A stretch of DNA of 22,446 nt. Source: Physocladia obscura. Taxonomy: Eukaryota; Chytridiomycota; Chytridiomycetes; Chytridiales; Chytriomycetaceae. Shown piece after piece: positions 9,439 to 19,783 of this stretch. Under the pieces are notes generated by a model. The model saw only the letters and a list, made by a program, of their open reading frames with translations, ran no database searches and was not told the origin of the DNA. The first letter of the stretch is position 1; each line of letters begins with the position of its first letter. The position numbers and the translations under genes were made by a program. Location of the stretch: assembly GCA_027596945.1 (NCBI GenBank), contig JADGJH010000194.1:1-22446 (forward strand). The letters are read 5' to 3'.

Positions 9439-10350
9439 TTAAGGTTGTCGTGGCGTGGCATCAAACGGAATAAAGACGGATTGGTCGCAAAACTTCTGAC
9501 TCATACGATAGCCAACTAAATTGTAAAATCGATTTTTGACGTCGCCTATACGCTTAAGCAACACTTCGTCATACTTTTCCTAAAATCATAGTATCGATAT
9601 TGTTTCGACATTCCATCAATTCGAATAAAGATGTTCATGGGCGTCCACGAAAAGTCGTAAGCTTCCAGTGATTCTCTAATGAATTTGATGTTTCCACATA
9701 TAATGATTGTCCATTCGTTTTGATAGTGTGATGGGTGTTTGTATGGGGATGGTTGGGTAACAACGGCTCACTTCAATTTCGACAAAAGAGGAGTGACAAA
9801 AAATTTGCACGAAGTCACATCACTCTTTTAACCGTCCATCTAGACAGATTCCCACTCTCTCCTTTATTTTTTTGTTAACTTAATAATGTTAGAAGGGTCC
9901 AAACTTCTACGCCAAGTTTCTGCTCAATTGTCAATAACACATTTTTAAGATTCAAAGCAATATCACAAGTTTCTTGTGCACCCAAATTCTTATTGTTGGA
10001 GGAGAATTAAACGAGGAAATAATTCAGAACTGGAGGAGTATCGTGGTGTGTGATTTGTTTTGCTTTTGACTCAAATTTTTTTAACTTTCAAAAAGTGAGT
10101 TTTCGAGCGATTTCGTTGTCCATCCCCATTACTCACATCATGCCGGCATCTCGACGATCGAATGAATGCTTTGGATTCAAATATTCTCCATTATACGACT
10201 TCGATATCTTTTTGGACTTTTCTGATGGCAGATGTATTAATTGGACAAATTGAGATGTATCTTCTATTGTAATTTGAAAGGAAATGGTTTCGTCGACAAT
10301 TCCGTGCACGGGCAATAATCGTATACCGGCGAAATTCAATCGATAATGCC
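9439..10350 (-). other. Unresolved minus-strand gene (coding-like segments, not assembled)
   Basis: Several minus-strand segments read like protein, but I cannot join them into one credible gene. Segment D (9579-9439) follows a TTTTAG acceptor, reads EKYDEVLLKRIGDVKNRFYN and ends in TAA just upstream of RPS16. The 9708-9590 stretch reads SLEAYDFSWTPMNIFIRIDG in another frame. Segment B (about 9988-9882) reads CDIALNLKNVLLTIEQKLGV. Segment A (about 10350-10137) reads GIVDETISFQITIEDTSQFV and ends at a GTGAGT donor at 10136. Intron candidates with GTGAGC and GTGAGT donors exist. Segments C and D vaguely recall the SANT part of Swc4/DMAP1, but the order and frames do not fit well. It could be a fast-evolving small gene of several exons, or a decayed one. 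No function is assigned. Confidence 0.35.
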
Positions 10351-10408
10351 ATTTCCATCTGTTGATTGGCTTGCGAGTATATGTTACTAAAAGCTGACGC
10401 AAAAATAG

Positions 10409-10868
10409 ATGGTTCTTCCAATTAACAAGACCAAGATCGTCAAGAAGAGAACCAACAAGTTCAACCGCCACCAATCTGACAGATACGTCAAGATCGATGT
10501 AAGTCGAATTTATTTTTTCTCTCATGTCATTTACAAAATATTTTTGATTTTTCAAGGCCTCTTGGAGAAAACCAAAAGGTATTGATAATCGTGTCCGCAG
10601 AAGATTCAAGGGTCAGATTGCGATGCCAAAGATTGGTTACGGATCCAACCAAAAAACCAAGCACCTGCTTCCAAATGGATTCAAAAAGTTTATTGTCAAC
10701 AAAGTAGGTGACTTGGACCTTTTGCTCATGCACAACCGTTCATATGCTGCCGAAATTGCTCACTCTGTGAGCGCCAAGAACCGCGTCAAGATTGTTGCGC
10801 GTGCTCTGCAATTGGATGTTAAGGTTATGAATGCTGGTGCCCGTGTCCGTTCTGCTGAGTCAGAATAA
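10409..10868 (+). CDS. RPL32: 60S ribosomal protein eL32
   Basis: Two exons, 10409-10498 and 10557-10868, with a 58-bp GTAAGT intron, giving 133 aa (family about 130-135). Start [20 protein letters not shown], then [48 protein letters not shown] and the C-terminal ARVRSAESE tail, all typical of eL32. CAAAAATAG directly precedes the ATG and may be the acceptor of a 5'-UTR intron. It is divergently oriented to RPS16 and the unresolved gene. Confidence 0.96.
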
Positions 10869-11038
10869 ATTGTGTGACGTGATAGTATTTTTCCGCTTTG
10901 GTGGTTGGATTTTTGATCAATGGAATAAATACGGTTTTGTTATGAAATCTGACATCGAAAAGAGAAAATTAGCTTGTTCGAAATTGTATGAGCTGCTTGT
11001 CTTTGTTTCTAAAAATTTTAGATAACAAAATCCCAAAA
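10869..11038 (+). other. RPL32 3' region / ILV3 upstream region
   Basis: About 170 bp between the RPL32 stop and the ILV3 ATG. It contains AATAAA at about 10923, a candidate RPL32 polyadenylation signal, and a pyrimidine-rich CTTTGTTTCTAAAAATTTTAG near the ILV3 start that could be a 5'-UTR intron end. No gene seen. Confidence 0.45.
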
Positions 11039-13193
11039 ATGCATCGTTTTGCCCGGCGATACAACAGCGCAATCGCACCAAATAAGTACAGCGCGCGTAT
11101 TACTCAGCCAAAGGCACAGGGCGCAAGTCAAGCCATGCGTGAGTCACAATGCCATTTCCTCAAAACGACGAAAAATTGCTAACTGCATCAACGCCATATT
11201 GAATGGACAATACAAATTTCACAGTGCATGCTGTCGGAGTTACGGATACACAGCTTTCGTACGCACAGGTTGGAATCGCCAGCGTATGGTATGAGGGAAA
11301 CCCTTGTAATATGCATCTGAACACCCTCGCCGCTGCCGTCAAAGAAGGCGTCGCCAAGCGAAAGCTTGTTGGTCTTCGATTCAACACAATCGGTGTCAGG
11401 TACCAGTTTTTATTCGCTTTATCTTTACCGTATATATCTTTATTTTTCTTTTTTTTCTTGTTTTTCTCTGACTATGGGAAACTTAGTGATGGAATTTCTA
11501 TGGGAACTGAAGGAATGGGATTCTCCCTTAACTCGCGAGAAATTATTGCTGACTCGATTGAAACTGTTATGCGTGCTCAATGGTACGACGCAAATATTTC
11601 GATTCCAGGCTGTGACAAGAATATGCCAGGTGTGATAATGGCTATGGCACGCGTCAACCGTCCTTCTCTTATGATTTATGGTGGAACTATTAAACCAGGT
11701 GTTTCTGGAATTTGTGGAAGCAATGGAGGTAAAACAGGCCTGTTTTATTATTTTTTTTGGAATTTTGATTTTTTCTTTCTTTTTTTGTTAGAGAGGAAAA
11801 CTTTGGACATTGTGTCAGCTTTTCAAAGTTACGGAGAATACTTATCTGGAAGAATTACTGAAGAGGAGCGCCAAGATATTGTTCATAACGCTTGCCCAGG
11901 TGCTGGCGCATGTGGAGGAATGTATACGGCAAACTCTATGGCAAGTGCAATCGAAGCAATGGGTCTCACGCTTCCATACTCGTCATCAATCCCAGCTGAA
12001 GATCCTCTCAAAATTCAAGAGTGCTTGAATGCTGGAGAAGCAATCGAACGTTTGCTAATTGATGATATTAAGCCAAGTGATTTGATCACCCGAAAAAGTT
12101 TGGAAAATGCTATTGTGGTAAACATGGCTCTTGGAGGTGTGTTTAATCTCATTGATTTTATGTTCGTCTTCTGAAATCATTACAATAAAGGCTCCACAAA
12201 TATTGTTCTCCACCTTATTGCGATTGCACGTACCATGGGCATTCCATTAACCATCGACGATTTTCAAGCGTTAAGTGACAAAATTCCATTCATTGCAGAT
12301 TTAAAACCCAGGTACAGTTGCGAAAACAGATGTTGCTTTATTCAAATGCTGGATTTTTAAAATCTTTGAAACCTTCAAAAACAAAAACGAAAATTGCAGT
12401 GGAAAGTATGTGTTTGAAGACATCCACTTGATTGGAGGAACGCCGGCCGTCTTGAAATACTTACTTTCCGAAGGTCTTCTTCATGGCGATGCCATCACAG
12501 TCACGGGAAAAACGCTTGCCGAGAATGTCGCAAAATTACCGGGTCTCACTGAGGGACAACAAGTTCTGCGTCCCATTTCGAACCCAATTAAGTCAAGTGG
12601 ACATATTCAAATTTTGAGAGGTCAAGTCGCACCAGAAGGCTCTGTTGCAAAGATTACTGGAAAGGAAGGACTCAAATTTTCAGGTTCTGCCCGCGTGTTT
12701 GACTGTGAAGAAGACATGCTGAAGGCTGTTGAAGATGGAAAAATTGGAAAAGGGCATGTTGTAGTGATTAGATATGAAGGCCCAAAAGGTGGCCCAGGTA
12801 TGCCTGAAATGTTGACTCCGACATCTGTTATTATGGGTGCTGGATTGGGTGACTCTGTTGCCCTTTTAACTGATGGAAGATTTTCTGGTGGCTCTCATGT
12901 AAGTTTAAAGAAAAATTATACTGTTCTCAATTTTTGCAAAAATTCAGGGATTTATTATTGGTCACATTTCCCCGGAGGCTCAAGAAGGAGGGCCAATCGC
13001 TCTCTTGAAAGATAATGACATAATTTCTATAGACGCCGAAAAACGTGTGATTGATACCAATGTATCTGAGGAAGAATTTGCAAAACGCAGGGCTTTGTGG
13101 GTTGCTCCACCGTTGAAAGCAACAAAAGGAACACTTGCTAAGTTCATCAAAAATGTAAGCAGTGCGTCTCTTGGATGCACAACAGATATTTAG
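11039..13193 (+). CDS. ILV3: Dihydroxy-acid dehydratase, mitochondrial (branched-chain amino acid synthesis)
   Basis: Seven exons: 11039-11138, 11225-11399, 11487-11728, 11792-12136, 12191-12311, 12400-12898 and 12948-13193, giving 575 aa. All joins keep frame and family alignment. A short Arg-rich start ([11 protein letters not shown]) suits a mitochondrial presequence, then [20 protein letters not shown]. The Fe-S ligand cysteines appear in NPCNMH (about C61), PGCDKNMPG and [14 protein letters not shown]; the catalytic loop [15 protein letters not shown] is intact. The enzyme dehydrates 2,3-dihydroxy-isovalerate and 2,3-dihydroxy-3-methylvalerate to the keto acids for Val, Leu and Ile. Intron 1 carries a textbook GCTAACTGC branch site. 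A short [12 protein letters not shown] segment in the [13 protein letters not shown] loop adds a non-ligand Cys. Convergent with the NDR kinase; stops are 63 bp apart, and AATAAAA follows at about 13212. Confidence 0.96.
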
Positions 13194-13256
13194 GTTTTTG
13201 TATTTCAAAATCAATAAAACAACTGTTTTCCAAAAAAAAATAATCAAAAAAACTCT

Positions 13257-15044
<1,788 letters not shown>

Positions 15045-15080
15045 AAGTCAAACTTTTTCTCCCAAAAAACAGTTTGATCA
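15045..15080. promoter_or_regulatory. 36-bp divergent start-to-start spacer (NDR kinase / TAD3)
   Basis: Only 36 bp lie between the minus-strand ATG of the kinase and the plus-strand ATG of TAD3. In-frame stops sit just upstream of both ATGs, so neither start can move outward within its exon. Promoter elements or leaders must overlap the neighbouring gene, or be tiny. Confidence 0.7.
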
Positions 15081-16201
15081 ATGATGGAAGTGGTCAACAT
15101 CCTTGCAGATGAATATTCTCGAAAACTAGAGACCGGTACCAGCAATTACAACAACATCGATTAATGCCTGCTATCTAACTATATATTAAGTTTCTGTGTA
15201 TACGGTTAGTATTGAAGCAAAGAGTGCAGCGGCGGTTATCAAGTATGTTACGAATTTGTCAAAACTCCATGCAATAACAACCACTCAGAATATTATCAGC
15301 AGTTTATCCTCTTGCTGAATATTTGGGCCATCTGAAGCGGATCAAAAAAACTGAACAAGGTCTGCTCGAATAATATAACGAAAACAAGTTATATAACAGT
15401 ATTTCAACAGGCCTATCCGTCATAATAACATATGCCGATCCAGATCAATCGAATCCCGATCAAATATTTAATGTGTTAGCAAGCAACGGATTCGATCAAA
15501 TTAAAACATCCGACCAACTCGTCATAGTCGAAGTTCCTAAATTCGCCCCAATCACCAAAGAGCAGCTCAGTGAGTGGAAGAATCTGTGGCCAATGAGTTT
15601 TCACGAACCACGAAAGTAAAAGAGAAAAACAAAAACAAAAACACGAGCTTATGATACGAAATTTATATTGCGAAATAGAGAAGTACCCATCGAATTTTCT
15701 AAAGCCGAACTGGAAGATATCGAGCGATACATGAATTTGTTGGAATCTGAAGCAACCGTGTGCCAACAATCTTTAGGGCAGCTCCCAATCTCTGCTGCAA
15801 TTGTTGACCCAATTACAAAGCAAATTGTATCCATATCTAAAGATCAAAGACATGCGCACCCACTCAAGCATGCGGTTATGGAGGCAATAGCAGGCGTGTC
15901 GGAACGAGAGCGAGCACGTCGCGGCAGTATATTGGGCTCGAAAAAACGGACATCAATTGAAATGAACACGGGAGATATTACAGAAGTTGGAAAAGTTGGA
16001 TATTTATGCACTGGCCTCGATGCTTTTTTGTTACGTGAACCATGCGTCATGTGTTCAATGGCTTTGCTGCATTCCCGAATTAGACGCGTATTTTATATTG
16101 AATCACGAGAAGATGGAGGCTTGGGTTCCCTTTACAAAATTCATGTTCATCCAAGCTTGAACCATAAATTTCATGTGTTTCAAGTTTCAAAGAAAGTTTG
16201 A
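15081..16201 (+). CDS. TAD3: tRNA A34 deaminase non-catalytic subunit Tad3/ADAT3
   Basis: Five exons: 15081-15135, 15191-15242, 15289-15359, 15411-15615 and 15679-16201, giving 301 aa. The N-terminal part is ADAT3-like: ILADEYSRKLETV, YPLAEYLGHLKRIKK and a SEWKNLWPMSFHEPRK segment. The deaminase fold has LKHAVMEAI (about 190-198), with Val194 replacing the catalytic Glu, and PCVMC (about 249-253), plus LHSRIRRVFY and HPSLNHKFHVF. The HAV form is the hallmark of the inactive Tad3 subunit, which pairs with catalytic Tad2 to convert A34 to inosine in tRNA anticodons. Intron 1 has a CTAACTA branch site. Donor GTCTGC of intron 3 is unusual. The stop codon overlaps a polyadenylation-like hexamer (TGAATAAAA). 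Convergent with LMBD2. Confidence 0.92.
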
Positions 16202-16250
16202 ATAAAATAGTTTATTGATGTTCTTCTTTATTTTTTTACTTTTTAGCTAT
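16202..16250. other. 49-bp convergent 3' spacer (TAD3 / LMBD2)
   Basis: Only 49 bp separate the two stop codons. AATAAA-like hexamers occur on both strands, on the plus strand overlapping the TAD3 stop and on the minus strand at about 16220, so the mature 3' ends very likely overlap in antisense. Confidence 0.55.
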
Positions 16251-19144
16251 TTAAAGGTCATCAAACATGTTCTTTCGGCTTTTTGGGGGGGGCACATTCT
16301 CTGTAGCTTTATGACTCAACAGTGGAGACGCGTTTACACGATTTTCATTCTTCCCAACCACTTTGAAAGAAGATTTTACTACAAATCTTCCATCTCCACT
16401 CGCAACAGTTTTATTTTGTGTCGTTTGTTGTTTCGGTTGCTGTCCGATAAATGACTCCTCGTCTTCGTCTTCTATTCTTTGGTATTTTCCCAAAGGCTTT
16501 AGAGCCTCATTCAAAGACGCCGAGCCGCTGCTGGCTTGAAGCTTTCCTGGCGTCGTACTTCCACCAAATCCAAACGATTTTAAGCCAGCAACAAACCCCA
16601 TTGCTGTAAATGCTGTAGGCGCAGTGGCAACAGTTGCGGATACCGCGTTTACTGAAGATGTTGCAACAATATTTGAATTAATGCCTGATCCACTTGGGTT
16701 GTTGGTACCACCGTTGGCAGCAGCAACAGCCTTTGTATTTGAGAATCCTTTGCTATATTTTGCAAGGAGCTCTTTTGTATTCATTTGCCGTGATCTGGGT
16801 ACATTTTTCAAAAGATTTGAAGATCTTATGACCAATTTTCCACCGTTTTGCCGCTCTTCCGTATTCCGTGCTTTAAGGACATATTTTCAAAATTATAATT
16901 TCAAATTTAAATATAAAAAATAAAAATAAATTGGATGTAAGCAATGTAACCTTGTGCGATTATACTCCTGCCTTCAACTGCGTCTGCATCGTGACCTTCC
17001 AGATCTCGCGAAGATGAAACTATCGCACGGCCACCACAGCAAAGCCCGGCAATACGGTTCAATAAGTCAAAATAAGTAATCGTGGCAACAATAAGAACAA
17101 GTAATGGAACCCATGTGTTGAATCCATCACCGAGAAGAGGTGTCAAGTCAATTGCTTTGCCTTGATACTGTGATTTTCAAAAAATAAACACATATGAAGT
17201 TAAAAATACTTTTTTTCCCTAAACCTCTATAAAAACACTGTTCTCGTCATTTCCAACCATATTTAGAAAGTTATAACAAAGTGGGAAAGTCAAGCGACTG
17301 TGTATTTTTTTATTGAGATTTCTAGTTTAAACTTTTTTTTCTTTTTTTTCTTCACCAGAGGTAAGCTCCCATAAACAGCATACTTGGCTCATCCGTAGAA
17401 TGCTCCGGCACAATCACATAATAGTCAAATATCTTAATTTTAAAGAGCGTGGAATACGCGCAAGTGCACATGTATACCAAAAAACTGATTGAAATGAACT
17501 GTTGTTGTTAGTGAATACAGTTTCTTTATGTTTTCTTTCGTTTTTGTTTCAGGAAATAGAAACAGAATTTCGCTCACTTCCAAACTTCCATAAGTTACGA
17601 AATTATTTTGCAACAGCAAGGCAGGAATAGATAAGGTAGTATTTGGTATTTGAAAGGTAGATTCGGACCAAATTAACGCAGTTGACGCAAAAATAAATAT
17701 AACTGCAGAGGTGAGTACTAGAGTTGGACGTAGCCAAACATACCACATCCATACTAATTTTTTTTATTGCAGCAATAGTTTGTTTTTTTGTTTGATCATG
17801 TTTGTTTTTTTTTTGGTCGTGGCACTCACAAAATTTTAGCCACACAGCATCCAAATTAGCAAAACCGGTTTCTTTTGCGAAAACAGACCTGAAAACCAAA
17901 TCATTGTTTTTAGAGTTTTCGATAATATCTGCTAAAAACCACGCCTTTTCCAACAGAAACCGATATTGTCTAAATATATGCAAAAATTAAATAGAATCAA
18001 TACAAAAAAACTTACGCCTGATTTCTTTCAGAAAGAGCTCCATAATACTTAAAATTAGCGTGAATAACCCGTAATGTTGCCTCAGTAACTTCTTTCGTGC
18101 GATCTACATCAGCCACAACTCTGTCCTCTGTCGCGAGTGGACACTTGCGCAAAAGAACGTCCACGTAATTTCGTAAATGGCAGCCATCTGGAACTTTATA
18201 ATTTGCACTAGCAATGTCACGAGCAACTTGGAACATTTCCGCTTCACTGTCTATGACGCGTTCACGCGCTTTTGGTACTAACTTCTCAAGCGAGCGTAAT
18301 CTTTTTGATGGAATCGCAGTTGCCCTGATTTTATTTTATATTTATTTATTACTTTTTGGCATTTTTTTAAAAGGCTCACCAAACATCACGAGGAATTTCA
18401 ACAAGTCCATACCCAAGCATTAATGTGCACAGAAGTAGTCCCCAAGCATTGGCAGCAGCCATCAGAATGGCAATTAAATCTTCTCTGGAGAAAAAAATAA
18501 GAAGAGAAGAAGTTTCTAAATAATTTTTCTGTATTGGATTTTGTTTTTTAGATACTTAGAAAATTGAATGGCAACAATCATGTAAATCAAGAATGCAACA
18601 CCAGCAACGCCCATGAGTGCGTAATAAAACAGATTATCTCTAACAGCATTGACAATCTTATTGCGGAACGAAAAGTCGCCACTGCGCACATATGTTCCCA
18701 TCACCTAAATTATTGTGACTTTTTTATATTCACTGGTTTTTTTTGTTTTCTTTTTTGAACTCACCGGAACAACAAACCAAGTCAGAATCTGGACGGTCCA
18801 ATAAACACCTTTCCAAAATGTCAGCAGAAATTCGCGTGAAAGATAAGCGATAGGCTCTTCACAGACAATTGTTGCTATATCTGTGAAGTTTTGGAGTTGG
18901 CATTGGTCATGCAGAGTTGAAGCAAGGTCAAGAGGAAGAATCAGAATAATAGAGAATCTATTGGCATTTTTAAATTGAGATTTATTTATGATGAAGTATG
19001 GTAAGGGTCCTTTTACGGGAAAAACCAGGCAACGAAACACACTATCTGTGTGTACCACGAGTAGCGTGTTCGGTCCCCAAAATAGCAGAGTATTAAACAT
19101 ACAACAACGGCAAGCAATATTAAAAGTAAGATTGCCACAAGCAT
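16251..19144 (-). CDS. LMBR1 family membrane protein, LMBD2-like
   Basis: Eleven exons on the minus strand: 19144-19017, 18957-18765, 18704-18556, 18484-18380, 18324-18016, 17969-17830, 17753-17578, 17498-17356, 17297-17225, 17167-16951 and 16870-16251, giving 750 aa (human LMBRD2 695). A hydrophobic helix opens the protein ([18 protein letters not shown]), then [62 protein letters not shown], a long hydrophilic loop ([26 protein letters not shown]), more membrane helices ([32 protein letters not shown]) and [20 protein letters not shown]. The cytoplasmic tail ends in a low-complexity Ala/Ser/Thr/Gly region. This order of motifs matches LMBD2 rather than LMBD1. Family members are multipass membrane proteins linked to endosomal/receptor regulation; the fungal role is unclear. 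All joins hold frame. Confidence 0.9.
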
Positions 19145-19228
19145 TGTTTTTTGGTTGTTTTTTGATTTTCTTTTAATTTTAACTTTATTTTGGTGAGAAG
19201 GGAAAAAAGAAAGGACTGGGACAAGAAA

Positions 19229-19749
19229 TTATTTTGCAAAGCCAGGGATAAACGACAAGAAGCCAGATTCGTCTTTTGACTTTTTCGCTTCCTGCTGTTG
19301 CATCCATTCATGCTGCACAAGTTTAAGTCTAAGCAGCTGCAATCGTAGTTATTATGAAGTTCGTTTTGTGTATGAGAATGAAGGTTGAAGAAAAACAAAT
19401 CAACCAACCTCCTTGCGATGATACAAACACTCCTGGTAGTCTTCGTACTGCGTCAGACAATGTTTCGGCGAGTCAGCCGATGCAAAACAAGCGGCATAAT
19501 CCTGGAAGAAGGCAAAGCAGCGGCTGCGTCCGCCGTTGGTTCCGAATCCTGGAGGGAAGAAGGAACGTCAATTCTTGTTATATTTTCAATCACACAATTC
19601 GCCACTCCGCAAACTGTATAGGCCAGGATCCGATCGCGTGATTAATCCACTGCGCACGCGACCAGACTATTCACTCTTTTGTTTGTTCGCACTCGTGTCA
19701 TGCGTCGAAATCTGTAACGGTGGTTCGTTTCATTCTCACCCGAAGACAT
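19229..19749 (-). CDS. Complex I 15-kDa twin-CX9C subunit (NDUFS5 type)
   Basis: Three exons on the minus strand: 19749-19740 (10 nt, MSSG), 19548-19409 and 19336-19229, giving 85 aa. The 191-bp first intron (GTGAGA..CTCCAG) is the longest I identified. The protein reads GFGTNGGRSRCFAFFQDYAAC, with twin CX9C pairs C14-C24 and C34-C44, then EDYQECLYHRKE, a basic helix, and GFLSFIPGFAK. This matches the NADH:ubiquinone oxidoreductase iron-sulfur protein 5 (a non-Fe-S accessory subunit), imported to the intermembrane space by the Mia40 route. The first exon is short but fits the usual M-S/A-S-G-F-G start exactly. A complex I gene argues against loss of complex I in this organism. It is 84 bp upstream of LMBD2 on the same strand. 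Confidence 0.87.
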
Positions 19750-19783
19750 TTTTTTGATTTCAAAAAATTCACACAGAAGCTGA
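19750..19783. promoter_or_regulatory. 34-bp divergent start-to-start spacer (NDUFS5 / SF3A1)
   Basis: The two ATGs face away from each other 34 bp apart. On the plus strand TTCACACAG eight bases before the SF3A1 ATG could be a 5'-UTR intron acceptor, and an in-frame TGA directly precedes that ATG. If so, the SF3A1 leader would start inside the NDUFS5 first intron. Confidence 0.6.

Noticed and set aside
9439..9720. Assignment of the segment upstream of RPS16 as Swc4/DMAP1 or as a Mad1 C-terminus
   Set aside because: Short stretches resemble each, but the needed splice joins conflict (a 30-bp intron or incompatible phases) and the rest of either protein is missing.
10137..10350. Assignment of the segment near RPL32 as Atg5 or a CFAP20-domain protein
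   Set aside because: Only a few scattered residues matched, and the required upstream exons would have to overlap RPL32.
10133..10609. Long open frame on the minus strand overlapping RPL32 exon 1
   Set aside because: Its 5' half is antisense to the clear RPL32 first exon. Only the part below about 10350 was kept as a possible segment of the unresolved gene.
19354..19757. Plus-strand frames over the NDUFS5 gene
   Set aside because: They are complementary to a well-supported minus-strand twin-CX9C gene and show no family features.
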